DNA of 55,459 nucleotides from JAYPWI01 sp038135065 (GCA_038135065.1 JAYPWI010000023.1:1-55459), one strand, 5' to 3'; shown: positions 7,546 through 17,103, numbered from the stretch's first letter. The notes: generated by a model from the sequence alone, not told the origin. Numbers and translations: made by a program.

Positions 7546-8952
7546 TCAGGTCGAACGCAACACCCCGTCGACCCGGGCAGCTTCGGCAACAGCAGCTGAC
7601 ACCGCCGGCACGACCGACCGGTCGAAGGCAGTGGGTATCACCAGATCCGGAGCAAGATCGTCACTGGACACAGCCGACGCAATGGCACCTGCCGCTGCGA
7701 TCTTCATCCCCTCGGTCACGTCCGTGGCCCCGACATCGAAGGCTCCTCGGAAGATGCCGGGAAACGCCAACACGTTGTTGATCTGGTTCGGGTAGTCGCT
7801 GCGGCCCGTAGCCACCACGGCGGCGATGTCCGCAATCTCCTCGGGAAGAATCTCCGGATCTGGGTTCGCCATGGCGAACACCATCGGGCGCTCGGCCATG
7901 GTTGCAACATCGTCCCGCGTGATGAGGCCGGGCCCGCTCACCCCCATGAACACGTCAGAGCCAACCATCGCGTCGGACACCGAACCACTGACGCCGTCGA
8001 TGTTGGTGTTCTCGGCCAGCCACTGCTTGGCATCGTTCAAGTCGTGCCGCCCGCGATGAATCGGCCCTTGCCGGTCACACACGATGACATCAGCCACTCC
8101 CCTGCCCAGCAGAATCTTGGCGATCGCCACACCAGCGGCTCCGGCCCCGAGAATCACGCAACGGAGGTTCGTCATCTCCTTGCCCACGATGCGAATCGAA
8201 TTCTCCAGGGCAGCAAGCGCCACCACTGCCGTTCCGTGCTGGTCGTCGTGGAACACCGGGATGTCGAGCGCCTCACGCAGTCGGGCCTCGACCTCGAAGG
8301 CCCCCGGAGCGGCAATGTCCTCGAGGTTGATCCCCCCGAACGTCGGCGCGAGACGGATCACCGTCTCGACGATCTCGTCGGGTGAGGCCACATCGAGGCA
8401 GATCGGGAAGGCATCGACACCCGCGAACTCCTTGAACAGCAGGGCCTTGCCCTCCATCACTGGCATGGCTGCTTCGGGGCCGATGTCTCCGAGACCCAAC
8501 ACAGCGGTGCCATCACTGACGATGGCCACCGTGTTGCGTCGAATCGTCAGTTCGTGTGACAACTCGGGATTCTGGTGAATTGCCCGACACACACGGGCAA
8601 CCCCCGGCGTGTAGGCCATGGACAGATCGTCAGCGTCATTGAGGGCGATCTTGCTGACCGTCTCGAGCTTCCCTCCATCGTGCAGGGCGAAGGTCCGGTC
8701 CGTCGCGCTGAGCACCGAAACGCCATCCAGCCCGTTGACGGCATCACAAATGCGGGCCACGTGGTCCTCACTCGATGCGTCGACGATGACCTCCTCGCGC
8801 AGGACACCGCCAGTGACCTTGCCGAAGCCTTTCAACGCTCTGATGTTGCCCCCAGCATCACCGATAGCCGTGCACAGGCGACCCAGCGTCCCCGGCTCAT
8901 GAGCCAGGTCGACTTCGAGAATTGCGGAAAAAGCAGCGGTTGGACGTGACAT
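7546..8952 (-). CDS. NAD(P)-dependent malic enzyme with N-terminal ACT domain
   Basis: 468 residues. An ACT-like domain occupies about 9-85 (LEVDLAHEPGTLGRL). It is followed by the malic enzyme N-domain with AYTPGVARVC (catalytic Tyr), GLGDIGPEAAMPVMEGKALLFKEF (catalytic Lys) and the metal site FHDDQHGTA, then the dinucleotide fold GAGAAGVAIAKILL. The reaction is oxidative decarboxylation of malate to pyruvate and CO2. The ACT domain suggests amino-acid or similar allosteric control. ATG start with GGAG eight bases upstream. It lies downstream of pyrE on the same strand with an 86-base gap that shows no clear signal. Cofactor preference is not resolved. Confidence 0.94.
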   Translation of the reverse strand: MSRPTAAFSAILEVDLAHEPGTLGRLCTAIGDAGGNIRALKGFGKVTGGVLREEVIVDASSEDHVARICDAVNGLDGVSVLSATDRTFALHDGGKLETVSKIALNDADDLSMAYTPGVARVCRAIHQNPELSHELTIRRNTVAIVSDGTAVLGLGDIGPEAAMPVMEGKALLFKEFAGVDAFPICLDVASPDEIVETVIRLAPTFGGINLEDIAAPGAFEVEARLREALDIPVFHDDQHGTAVVALAALENSIRIVGKEMTNLRCVILGAGAAGVAIAKILLGRGVADVIVCDRQGPIHRGRHDLNDAKQWLAENTNIDGVSGSVSDAMVGSDVFMGVSGPGLITRDDVATMAERPMVFAMANPDPEILPEEIADIAAVVATGRSDYPNQINNVLAFPGIFRGAFDVGATDVTEGMKIAAAGAIASAVSSDDLAPDLVIPTAFDRSVVPAVSAAVAEAARVDGVLRST

Positions 8953-9038
8953 GGAGGGGGCTCCTGACGAGGGCAGCGGCCCATTGTCGTTGGGAGGAGA
9001 CCCCCGACGCCATTCGACGGGTCGGAGTCGCTGTCGGC

Positions 9039-9599
9039 TCAGGGGCCTTCGTACGCAAACCCGAGGTCGAGCGCCGTCAAGAGGGGCTCGAAGGCAATCC
9101 CTTCCGCCTCGGCCAGCGCCCGACAGGTGCCTCCCCGATCGACGACGGGCATGATCAGCACCACTTCCGCCCCGAATTCCCTGACGACCCGGGCCGCCTC
9201 CATTGGGGAAGTACCACGGGTCACGACATCCTCGGTGATGGCGACCCGGTCCCCCGGTAACAGCGCTCCTGCGACCCGTCCGGCCACCCCATGGTCCTTC
9301 GCCTCCTTACGGATCGAGAACGACCGCAAACCCTGCCCCCGAGCTGCTGCGATCGCGGCGATGCCGTACGCCGCCGGATCTGCGCCCATGGTGAGTCCAC
9401 CGATCGCGTCGATGCCCTCCAAGCGAGCCAAGGCCAGTTCAGCCACCAGCCGCATGCCCTCGGGGCGGCACAGCGTCTGCTTGCCATCGATGAACCAACT
9501 ACTCCTGCGGCCGGACTTCAGTACGAAATCGCCCGTTCGAACTGCATGCTCGAGCAAGTGCTCCTTCAGCGCCGCCAGCAGTTCTGCTTCAGTCGTCAA
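9039..9599 (-). CDS. pyrE: Orotate phosphoribosyltransferase
   Basis: 186 residues, converting orotate and PRPP to OMP in pyrimidine synthesis. The PRPP loop reads AITEDVVTRGTSPMEA, with the orotate-side motif FVLKSGRRSSWFIDGK near the start. The start is TTG in a TTGA overlap with the purM stop; no ATG or GTG lies near in frame and homologous sequence begins here. A pyrimidine gene thus sits last in a purine run, translationally coupled to purM. Confidence 0.95.
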   Translation of the reverse strand: MTTEAELLAALKEHLLEHAVRTGDFVLKSGRRSSWFIDGKQTLCRPEGMRLVAELALARLEGIDAIGGLTMGADPAAYGIAAIAAARGQGLRSFSIRKEAKDHGVAGRVAGALLPGDRVAITEDVVTRGTSPMEAARVVREFGAEVVLIMPVVDRGGTCRALAEAEGIAFEPLLTALDLGFAYEGP

Positions 9600-10630
9600 C
9601 GGTCCATCATCCCTACTCGCCCCTGCCCTTCGACCACACGGCCAATCACCCACGCAGGGTGATCGTGACCGGCGGCAAGTTCGATCACCGCATCGGCTTG
9701 GTCGCCCGGCACTATCACCACCATCCCGATGCCCAGATTGAACACCCGCTCCATCTCTGGTTGGCCAACTGGACCCTCTCGAGCGACCAGATCGAAGATA
9801 GGCGGCACTTCCCATGAACCTCGGGTGATCAACCCATCGACGATCGGGGGGAGCACCCGCTGCAGATTGGCTGCCAATCCTCCACCCGTCACGTGTGCGG
9901 CTCCGTGAACGTCCAGTTCCCGGAAAGCAGCCAACACTGTCGGCGCATACACGACGGACGGGCGAAGCAGTTCGTCGCCCAAGCTGGAGGCGGCACCCGG
10001 CCATGCAGGCGCGTCGAGGTCGCGACCATCGAGCAGCACTCGACGGACAAGGCTGTAGCCATTGGCCCGCAGTCCTGGCGAGCCGAGTCCTACCAATACA
10101 TCGCCGGGACGCACCTGGGACGGAGAGGGAAGGGCATCCCGCTCGGCCACTCCCACTGCAAATCCAGCCACGTCGACATCGTCAGGCGCCATCAGGTCGG
10201 GATGCTCAGCGATTTCACCCCCGGTCAGGGCACACCCAGCCATCCGACAGCCCGCAGCCAGCCCCTCGACGACGGCTTCGATGACATCGGGATCAACGCG
10301 CCCAACCGTGATCTGATCCAAAAAGAACAACGGCTCTGCGCCCAAGGTAGCGATGTCATCGACACACATGGCCACCACGTCGATACCGATGGTGTTGTAG
10401 CGCCCCAGGGTTTGGGCAATCGCCGTTTTGGTCCCAGCGCCATCGTTGCCTGATACCAGGACCGGCTCGCGATATCCCGCCGGAATGGCAACCACCGATC
10501 CGAACGCTCCGACATCACTGAGCACTTCAGGCCGAAATGTCGACCGCGCCAGGGGCGCAAGACGGCGCACCGCCTCATCGGCTGCGTCGATGTCGACACC
10601 TGCTGCGGCGTAGGTGACCTTCTGCTTCAC
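9596..10630 (-). CDS. purM: Phosphoribosylformylglycinamidine cyclo-ligase (AIR synthetase)
   Basis: 344 residues from the GTG at 10630 (VKQKVTYAAAGVDID), which overlaps the purF stop as GTGA. Upstream in-frame codons only read through purF and lack homology. Family marks: GNDGAGTKTAIA, DDIATLGAEPLFFLD, GCALTGGEIAEHPDLM, LRANGYSLVR and HVTGGGLAANLQRVLP. Catalyses the ATP-dependent closure of FGAM to AIR, step 5 of purine synthesis. Confidence 0.97.
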   Translation of the reverse strand: MKQKVTYAAAGVDIDAADEAVRRLAPLARSTFRPEVLSDVGAFGSVVAIPAGYREPVLVSGNDGAGTKTAIAQTLGRYNTIGIDVVAMCVDDIATLGAEPLFFLDQITVGRVDPDVIEAVVEGLAAGCRMAGCALTGGEIAEHPDLMAPDDVDVAGFAVGVAERDALPSPSQVRPGDVLVGLGSPGLRANGYSLVRRVLLDGRDLDAPAWPGAASSLGDELLRPSVVYAPTVLAAFRELDVHGAAHVTGGGLAANLQRVLPPIVDGLITRGSWEVPPIFDLVAREGPVGQPEMERVFNLGIGMVVIVPGDQADAVIELAAGHDHPAWVIGRVVEGQGRVGMMDR

Positions 10631-12141
10631 CGAGCCTCCCCAGGAGTCGGCACCACGACAAAAGCGCCACCGGCCCGATCGGCCTGCGGACCAGTCGCAG
10701 CCGCAGCCATGGACTCCCCTATGGCTACCGGGTACTCCCCCGTGAGACACGCCGTACAGAAACCGGACGATGGGCTTCCAGTGGCGGCGAGAAGCCGATC
10801 GAGGTCGAGATAGGCGAGCGAATCGACCCCCAGATACTCGACGATCTCGTCCAATTCGAGATGCGCAGCCAACAGTTCGTCACGGGTCCCGGTGTCCATG
10901 CCGTAGTAACAGGGCCAGCGGTAAGGGGGCGACGAGATCCGGAGATGAACTTCGGCTGCTCCAGCCGACCGGAGCATCTCGACGATGGCCTTGGTCGTAG
11001 TCCCCCGAACGACGGAGTCGTCGACCACTATGAGTCGTTGCCCCTCGATATTCCGCCGAATCGGGTTCAGCTTCATCCTCACACCAAGGGCCCGCATCTC
11101 TTGACTGGGTGCAATGAAGGTTCGCCCGATGTAACGGTTCTTCACGAGCCCATCCCGATACGGCAGCCCACTGCGCCGAGCGAATCCTTGGGCGGCGGGA
11201 ATCCCCGACTCGGGGACCGGCATGACCAGATCAGCTTCGACCGGAGCCTGAGTAGCCAGCTCCTCCCCCATCTGCTGCCGCGCTTCGTGGACGTTGCGGC
11301 CGTACAGCAACGAGTCCGGCCGGGAGAAGTAGACGAATTCGAAGAGACACAGAGCTGGCTCGGGATCCGGGAACGGATGTCGTGAGGTCCATCCCGTCTG
11401 GTCGATGACGATCATCTCTCCCGGCTCGACCTCCCGGACGAACTCCGCCCCGACGGTGTCCAGGGCTGGAGTTTCCGATGCCAGGACCCACCCGTGTTCG
11501 AGCCGCCCCAGGCACAAAGGCCAGAACCCCTGGGGATCCCGTAACCCCACGAGGTGGTTCTGATCCATGGCAACGAAGGAGAATCCTCCCCTCAATGACG
11601 GACCGATCTGCTCGAGGGCCCATGCCAACTCGTGGCCCTTGGGAGCATCTCCTGACGCCAGCCGAGCAGCCACCAACTCGGCCACCAGATCGCTGTCACT
11701 TGCGAACATCCCGTCGAGCATGCCGGCGGAACGTGCAAGCTCAGCCGTGTTGACCAGGTTGCCGTTGTGCCCGATGGCGAACTCGAGGTCACCGACGTCG
11801 CGGTAGAAGGGCTGCGCTGCACGCCAGGAGCTCGACCCCGTCGTGGAATATCGGGTGTGACCGATGGCCACTTCCCCTTCGAGAGCAGCCAGGACGCGAT
11901 CGTCGAAGGCTCCCGACACGAGCCCCATGTCCTTGACCACGGTGACGGTGGAGCGATCCGACACCGCGATACCCGCCGACTCCTGACCACGATGCTGCAA
12001 CGCGTAGAGCCCGAGGTAGGTCAGGTGGGCGACCTGGCGGCCCGGAGCGAATACCCCGAACACCCCACAGGCCTCGCGCGGCTTCACCAGCTCGACCTCA
12101 GTGCGCCGAACCGGCTCGCCGCGGCGCCCACCGGTGCTCAC
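10627..12141 (-). CDS. purF: Amidophosphoribosyltransferase
   Basis: 504 residues. A short propeptide precedes the N-terminal nucleophile Cys25 in REACGVFGVF; the glutaminase domain has ALQHRGQESAGI and GHTRYSTTG. The phosphoribosyltransferase domain carries VVDDSVVRGTT (PRPP loop). Cys residues near the C-terminus and in YRWPCYYGMD may hold the [4Fe-4S] cluster of the B. subtilis type. First committed step of purine synthesis. GTG start inside a GTGA overlap with purL. Confidence 0.97.
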   Translation of the reverse strand: MSTGGRRGEPVRRTEVELVKPREACGVFGVFAPGRQVAHLTYLGLYALQHRGQESAGIAVSDRSTVTVVKDMGLVSGAFDDRVLAALEGEVAIGHTRYSTTGSSSWRAAQPFYRDVGDLEFAIGHNGNLVNTAELARSAGMLDGMFASDSDLVAELVAARLASGDAPKGHELAWALEQIGPSLRGGFSFVAMDQNHLVGLRDPQGFWPLCLGRLEHGWVLASETPALDTVGAEFVREVEPGEMIVIDQTGWTSRHPFPDPEPALCLFEFVYFSRPDSLLYGRNVHEARQQMGEELATQAPVEADLVMPVPESGIPAAQGFARRSGLPYRDGLVKNRYIGRTFIAPSQEMRALGVRMKLNPIRRNIEGQRLIVVDDSVVRGTTTKAIVEMLRSAGAAEVHLRISSPPYRWPCYYGMDTGTRDELLAAHLELDEIVEYLGVDSLAYLDLDRLLAATGSPSSGFCTACLTGEYPVAIGESMAAAATGPQADRAGGAFVVVPTPGEAR

Positions 12142-14372
12142 CCGCTGACCGTGCCCTGACCAAGGGCGAGCGGCAGGCGGTTCCTCCAGGCTGCCGCCAG
12201 TTGGGTCACCTCGACCGACATGTCGGCCCCGAATCGCAGCCTCGTCCCTTCGGCGACTCCGATCACGGCCACCTCGACCCCCTGAGCAGCGCAGCGAGTC
12301 ACAACAGCGCCGACCTCAGAGGGAGCCACCGCTGCCACGACGCGGCCAGGAAACTCGTTGAACAGTTGGCGGTGGCCTGCGATCTCCAGTTCAGCACCCA
12401 CACCCGACACTGCAGCCATCTCGGCGAGGCACAGGGCCAGACCGCCATCTGCCACATCGTGCACTGCGCTGAACACCCCGTCCCGCACACAGTCCATAAC
12501 AGTGGTGGCCACCCGGGCCACTGCTTGAAGATCCAGGTCGGGCAGGGAACCGCCTCGTCGGCCCCGACACTCCCAGGCCCAACGACTCCCTCCCATCGCA
12601 ACGCCGTCGGGGGCCCGCCCGCCGATCAACACCACTGCATCGCCGGCCGTCCAAGCAATCCCCGGTGGAGGCTGGATCACTTCCTCACGCAATCCGATCA
12701 TTCCGATCACCGGGGTCGGAGCGATATCCACGCCGTTCGTCTCGTTGTACAGGCTCACATTGCCGCCCACGACGGGAACGTCCAGGGCTCGACACGCAGC
12801 AGCCATCCCATCCACGGCTTCCGACAATTGCCACATGACCTCGGGATGTTCAGGGTTGCCGAAGTTGAGGCAATTGACGACAGCTAGTGGCCGGGCACCC
12901 ACGCAGGCCAGATTCAGCGCTGCCTCGGCGACCACCATGGCTGCGCCTCGCCGGGGATCCACAGCGCACCATCGATGGTTGCCGTCGGTTGTCAACCCGA
13001 TGGCCCGCCCGGTGTCGAGTCCCGTCCTCGGGTCCCTCAGGCGCAACAACGTTGCATCGCCCCCAGGGCCCACCACGGTGTTGAGGAACAACTGATGGTC
13101 GTACTGGCGATATAGCCAAGCCGGGTCGATCATCAGGCCCAGGAGGTCCTCGATGCAGTCGACGGACTCGTCGACGTCGGAGACATCGAGGAGTCGCTCA
13201 GCCGACCAATCCGACGGCTGGCGCAGCGGACGGTCGTAGACGGGCGCATCGTCATGGAGGGTTGATGCAGGGACTTCGGCGAGGATCGGTCCGTCGAACC
13301 CCTCTCGGATGCGCAGGATTCCATCCCCGGTCACCCGGCCGACGACGGATGCGGTGACCTCCCACCGGTCACAAATGGCCACCAGGGCATCGAGATCTGC
13401 AGGCTCGACGATGGCCAGCATTCGTTCCTGGGACTCCGAGGTCATGATCTCGAAGGGCTCCATGTCGTGCTCGCGTAGATGGACTGCGGTGACATCGACG
13501 TCCATCCCGGCACCACCACGTGACGCTGTCTCTGACGTAGCGCAGGTGAGACCCGCCCCACCAAGATCCTGAATGCCGGTGACCAATCCAGCATCGAGCA
13601 CTTCTAGGCAGGCCTCCAGGAGGCGCTTCTCCTCGAACGGATCACCGACTTGGACGCTCGGCCGCTTGTCACCCTGCTCCTCGTCGTCATCGAACCCCGC
13701 AGAGGCCAGGACGCTCACCCCACCGATACCGTCGCGGCCCGTGGCGGCTCCGAGCAACACGGCAAGGTTCCCTGCACCTGATGCCTGGCCGAGGACGAGG
13801 CGATCGGTGGGCAGTACGCCCATCGCCAGAACGTTGACCAGAGGATTGCCTCGATAGGTTTCGTCGAAGACGACCTCACCGCCCACGGTGGGTACACCGA
13901 CGCTGTTGCCGTAGCCCGATACTCCGCTGACCACACCCTCGGCGATCCATCGGCTACGCGGATCATCGAGGGGACCGAACCTCAGTGGATCCATCACTGC
14001 AATCGGGCGAGCACCCATGGTGAAGATGTCCCTGAGGATCCCACCGACACCGGTCGCCGCGCCCTGATAGGGCTCGATGGCTGAGGGGTGGTTGTGACTC
14101 TCGATACGAATGGCCACGGCGATGTCATCCCCCACATCGACGACACCGGCATTCTCTCCGGGCCCCACGAGAACCCATGGTGCTTCAGTGGGCAGCCGCC
14201 CCAAGTGACGCTTGGAGGACTTGTACGAGCAGTGCTCCGACCACATCACCGAATACATGGCCAACTCGAGATGGTTGGGGTGACGGCCCAGCAGGCGGGC
14301 GATGTCGCCGTACTCCTCGTCGGTGAGACCGAGAGCTCGATGGATGGTGGGATCCTCGGGCCGGGACGTCAC
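12138..14372 (-). CDS. purL: Phosphoribosylformylglycinamidine synthase subunit II (small PurL)
   Basis: 744 residues, the length of the small PurL that needs PurS and PurQ, both present in this cluster. Marks: MYSVMWSEHCSYKSSK, ESHNHPSAIEPYQGAATGVGG, GVSGYGNSVGVPTVGGE, and a second half with GVMWQ-type NCLNFGNPEHPE and VVGGNVSLYNET. Converts FGAR to FGAM. GTG start six bases after a TAGGTT box, so probably leaderless and the head of the purL-purF-purM-pyrE unit. Confidence 0.97.
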   Translation of the reverse strand: MTSRPEDPTIHRALGLTDEEYGDIARLLGRHPNHLELAMYSVMWSEHCSYKSSKRHLGRLPTEAPWVLVGPGENAGVVDVGDDIAVAIRIESHNHPSAIEPYQGAATGVGGILRDIFTMGARPIAVMDPLRFGPLDDPRSRWIAEGVVSGVSGYGNSVGVPTVGGEVVFDETYRGNPLVNVLAMGVLPTDRLVLGQASGAGNLAVLLGAATGRDGIGGVSVLASAGFDDDEEQGDKRPSVQVGDPFEEKRLLEACLEVLDAGLVTGIQDLGGAGLTCATSETASRGGAGMDVDVTAVHLREHDMEPFEIMTSESQERMLAIVEPADLDALVAICDRWEVTASVVGRVTGDGILRIREGFDGPILAEVPASTLHDDAPVYDRPLRQPSDWSAERLLDVSDVDESVDCIEDLLGLMIDPAWLYRQYDHQLFLNTVVGPGGDATLLRLRDPRTGLDTGRAIGLTTDGNHRWCAVDPRRGAAMVVAEAALNLACVGARPLAVVNCLNFGNPEHPEVMWQLSEAVDGMAAACRALDVPVVGGNVSLYNETNGVDIAPTPVIGMIGLREEVIQPPPGIAWTAGDAVVLIGGRAPDGVAMGGSRWAWECRGRRGGSLPDLDLQAVARVATTVMDCVRDGVFSAVHDVADGGLALCLAEMAAVSGVGAELEIAGHRQLFNEFPGRVVAAVAPSEVGAVVTRCAAQGVEVAVIGVAEGTRLRFGADMSVEVTQLAAAWRNRLPLALGQGTVSG

Positions 14373-14378
14373 ACGGCA

Positions 14379-14384
14379 AACCTA
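14379..14384 (-). promoter_or_regulatory. Candidate -10 box (TAGGTT) of the purL operon
   Basis: On the minus strand TAGGTT is followed by six bases and then the purL GTG, implying a leaderless transcript. It lies in the 85-base divergent gap between purL and the amidase. Confidence 0.55.
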
Positions 14385-14457
14385 CTCTGGCCGACCCTCG
14401 CTGGTTCGCCAATCCGTTGCCGTGTACCCACGGCCGAAAAGGGTCCAAGATGGTCGG

Positions 14458-15654
14458 GTGGGATCGATCGACGAACAGCACCAGCGAACCAACGAGCGTG
14501 ACCCTGTCGTACGGGCATGGGCCCACCGGCACGACCTAGAGACCATCAGGACCCAGGCTGCGGAGGCCCCCACTGGACCGCTTTCGGGATGGACCCTCGG
14601 CGTGAAGGATGTGATCGACACGGCCGATCTCCCCACAGAGCGGGGATCGCCCATCTACCGAGGTCGGACCACGAGTAACGATGCTGCATGCGTAGCTGTG
14701 GCCCGAGGGGCTGGCGCTGTGGTGGTGGGGAAAACCCACACGACCGAGTTCGCCCTGTTCACGCCCACGGTCACCACGAATCCCCATGACCCCGACCACA
14801 CACCGGGTGGATCCTCGAGTGGATCCGCGGCAGCAGTGGCCGACGGCCAAGTCCGTGCCGCCTTCGGAACCCAGACGGTCGGCTCGGTGCTCCGCCCTGC
14901 AGCATATTGTGGAGTGGTCGGATTCAAGCCGACCCGCGGTCTGGTCCCGCTCACCGGAGTGGCAACCCTCGCCTGGTCCCTGGACACCCTCGGATGGTTC
15001 ACCACCGACGTCGCCGATGCCCGGACCATGCTCGATGCGCTGACCGGCCCGACGGAGGCGCCGGACAGCCGGCCGCTGCGAGTCGGTCGCTATCTCTCCC
15101 ACCAATGGCCAGCGGCTGATCCCGCCACCCTGGACCTACTCGACCAGGCAACTGCAGCACTTCGAGCGGCGGGCCACTCAGTGGTCGACGTCGACCCCCT
15201 TCCCCATCTGGCCGAGGTCTTCGCGACAGCGGACACGATTCTTCATTACGAAATTGCCCGCGTTTTTGCGTGGGAACACCACAACTATCCGGAACTCATC
15301 AGCCCCTTGGTGAGCCGGATGCTGGACCGGGCGGTGTCGGTGTCTGGTCCTGCGTACCGAACCGCTCAGCGAGATCTCCTCACCGCCTGTCGGGTTCACG
15401 ATGCCTACCTGGCAAGTTCAGGTATCGACGCCCTACTCACCCCCGCTGCTCCCGGCGAAGCCCCAGACATATCGACAACCGGGGACTCGGTGTTCAACCG
15501 TGTGTGGACCGCTCTCGGCGTCCCTTCAATCCATCTGCCGGCCGGACGCGGACCGTCCGGGCTCCCTATGGGCATCCAATTAACGGGGCGAGCATGGTTC
15601 GATGCAGACCTCATCTCGACCGCACGCCAGGCAGAAAGCGCCCTGACTGCCTAA
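14458..15654 (+). CDS. Amidase signature family protein
   Basis: 398 residues from a GTG (VGSIDEQHQ); the exact start is uncertain. It carries the Ser-cisSer-Lys catalytic set: Lys in LGVKDVIDTAD, cis-Ser in TPGGSSSGSAAAVA, and nucleophile Ser in GTQTVGSVLRPAAYCG. The C-terminus has SIHLPAGRGPSGLPMGIQL. The family hydrolyses amides or acts as a GatA-type subunit, but no gatB/gatC is near and the length is short for GatA, so a stand-alone amidase is likelier. The substrate is unknown. It is divergent from purL inside the purine cluster. Confidence 0.88.
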   Translation: MGSIDEQHQRTNERDPVVRAWAHRHDLETIRTQAAEAPTGPLSGWTLGVKDVIDTADLPTERGSPIYRGRTTSNDAACVAVARGAGAVVVGKTHTTEFALFTPTVTTNPHDPDHTPGGSSSGSAAAVADGQVRAAFGTQTVGSVLRPAAYCGVVGFKPTRGLVPLTGVATLAWSLDTLGWFTTDVADARTMLDALTGPTEAPDSRPLRVGRYLSHQWPAADPATLDLLDQATAALRAAGHSVVDVDPLPHLAEVFATADTILHYEIARVFAWEHHNYPELISPLVSRMLDRAVSVSGPAYRTAQRDLLTACRVHDAYLASSGIDALLTPAAPGEAPDISTTGDSVFNRVWTALGVPSIHLPAGRGPSGLPMGIQLTGRAWFDADLISTARQAESALTA

Positions 15655-15781
15655 CATCCACAGTTCAGGCCCACATCGACACCGATCTACTGTTCAGTAA
15701 ATCGGTGGAATTCAGGCCGCAAAAGCTCAGGGTCTTCGTGTCGACTTGAAGATCACCAACGCTACGACCAATACTCTCCGT

Positions 15782-16186
15782 ATGGCACGCACCCCTATGA
15801 GTGACGATCACAAAGCCGCGTTGGCGGAAGGACGCCGTCAGGGCGCAGCCGTCCGGACGTATCTCGAGGCGTTGGAACAAAATCGACCGACTCGAGGGCG
15901 CAAGCGGAGTGTCGAGTCCATCGAACGCAAGCTCTCCGAAATCGAAGCAGCCTTGCCGTCGGCCACCGGAGAACAGCGTCTCAAGCTGATCCAGGCCCGC
16001 ACGGATGCCGAACGCGACCTCCGCAAGGCGAGCGAGAAGTTCGACATCGCCTCCGCAGAGCGCGCCTTCATCGACGCTGCGGCCTCCTACAGCGAGCGCA
16101 AAGGAATCGAGTACGCCACGTGGCGTGAGTTCGGCGTGCCAGCCAACGTGCTACAGGCCGCCGGGATTGCCCGTACCCGAGGTTGA
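15782..16186 (+). CDS. Hypothetical small charged protein (134 aa)
   Basis: Not recognised. Highly charged and helical: an N-terminal segment AALAEGRRQGAAV, a basic stretch RPTRGRKRSVESIERK, then a predicted coiled coil (about 40-95, ERKLSEIEAAL and LIQARTDAERDLRKASEKF). It ends in a conserved-looking segment IEYATWREFGVPANVL followed by QAAGIARTRG that resembles a small DNA-binding or helical-tail motif. ATG chosen at 15782; an in-frame TTG at 15746 and an ATG at 15797 are alternatives. It sits between the two purine runs, convergent with purQ (7 bases). Confidence 0.7.
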   Translation: MARTPMSDDHKAALAEGRRQGAAVRTYLEALEQNRPTRGRKRSVESIERKLSEIEAALPSATGEQRLKLIQARTDAERDLRKASEKFDIASAERAFIDAAASYSERKGIEYATWREFGVPANVLQAAGIARTRG

Positions 16187-16193
16187 ACGAGGC

Positions 16194-16856
16194 CTAGGCC
16201 GTCCGGACCACCGCCTCCAGGATGCGCCTGCCGTCAACTGAGCCCAGCAGTTCGTGGATGGCCCGTTCCGGGTGCGGCATCATGCCCACCACGTTGCCCG
16301 CTGCATTGGTGACTCCTGCGATGTCGTTGACCGAGCCATTGGGATTGTTCACGTACCGCAAGACGACCCTGCCACTATCTTCCAATTCCTCCAACGTGGC
16401 TCCTGAGCACACGTAGTTCCCCTCGAAATGGTTGATCGGTAGGTGAAGGCGTTCACCGGTCCGCAATCCAGCGCCGAGCCAGTGATCAGTGAACGCCACC
16501 TCGAGCTCTTGGGGCTGGCAGAGGAACTTCAGTCCTCGGTTCTTTTGCAGCGCTCCAGGCAGCAGACCCGCCTCGGTCAAAACCTGGAAACCATTACAGA
16601 TGCCGAGCACGGGTCCACCCTCTCGAGCGAATGCGTTCACCGCAGCCATGACGGGGGAAAACCGGGCAATAGCCCCCGGCCGGAGGTAGTCCCCGTGCGC
16701 GAAACCGCCCGGTATGACAACAGCATCGACACCCTGCAGGTCATCGTCGCCATGCCAGAGCAACTCGGCCTGGGCGCCCAAGGTTGCCAGCGCGTCCACG
16801 GTGTCGAGTTCGCAGTTCGTACCCGGAAACCTGACGACCCCCACCCGCCTAGTCAA
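16194..16856 (-). CDS. purQ: Phosphoribosylformylglycinamidine synthase subunit I (glutaminase)
   Basis: 220 residues. Class I glutamine amidotransferase with nucleophile Cys in LGICNGFQVLTE and the His/Glu pair in MMPHPERA. The N-terminus VGVVRFPGTNCE is typical. The TTG at 16856 is chosen because GGAGG lies nine bases upstream inside purS, giving an eight-base overlap with purS; a GTG at 16844 and an ATG at 16880 are alternatives. Supplies ammonia to PurL in the PurLQS complex. Confidence 0.95.
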   Translation of the reverse strand: MTRRVGVVRFPGTNCELDTVDALATLGAQAELLWHGDDDLQGVDAVVIPGGFAHGDYLRPGAIARFSPVMAAVNAFAREGGPVLGICNGFQVLTEAGLLPGALQKNRGLKFLCQPQELEVAFTDHWLGAGLRTGERLHLPINHFEGNYVCSGATLEELEDSGRVVLRYVNNPNGSVNDIAGVTNAAGNVVGMMPHPERAIHELLGSVDGRRILEAVVRTA

Positions 16857-17103
16857 GTTGTCCGACCTCCACCCGGGCATCCTCGATCACGGGATTCGTG
16901 AGAAATCGGGCGCACATGTCTTCCACCAGGGAGGTGGCAGCAGCGGCGTCCGGCGCGTCCACTACCAGCCGGATCGCCTTACCGACCCGGACCCCCGTGA
17001 CCCCGTCGAAACCCAGCGCAGGAAGCGACCGCTCGATGGTGGCCCCTTCAGGATCCCCGATGCCGGATCTGGGCGACACCTCGACCAGCACCTGCCACTT
17101 CAC
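16849..17103 (-). CDS. purS: Phosphoribosylformylglycinamidine synthase subunit PurS
   Basis: 84 residues, the usual PurS size, with SPRSGIGDPEGATIERSLPALGF and VRVGKAIRL. PurS bridges PurL and PurQ. GTG start in a GTGA overlap with the purC stop, and an overlap with purQ downstream, so purC-purS-purQ are tightly coupled. Confidence 0.95.
   Translation of the reverse strand: MKWQVLVEVSPRSGIGDPEGATIERSLPALGFDGVTGVRVGKAIRLVVDAPDAAAATSLVEDMCARFLTNPVIEDARVEVGQLD

Noticed and set aside
14302..14457. N-terminal extension of the amidase
   Set aside because: The in-frame residues run antisense through the purL start and show no amidase homology; a GTG at 14458 fits better.
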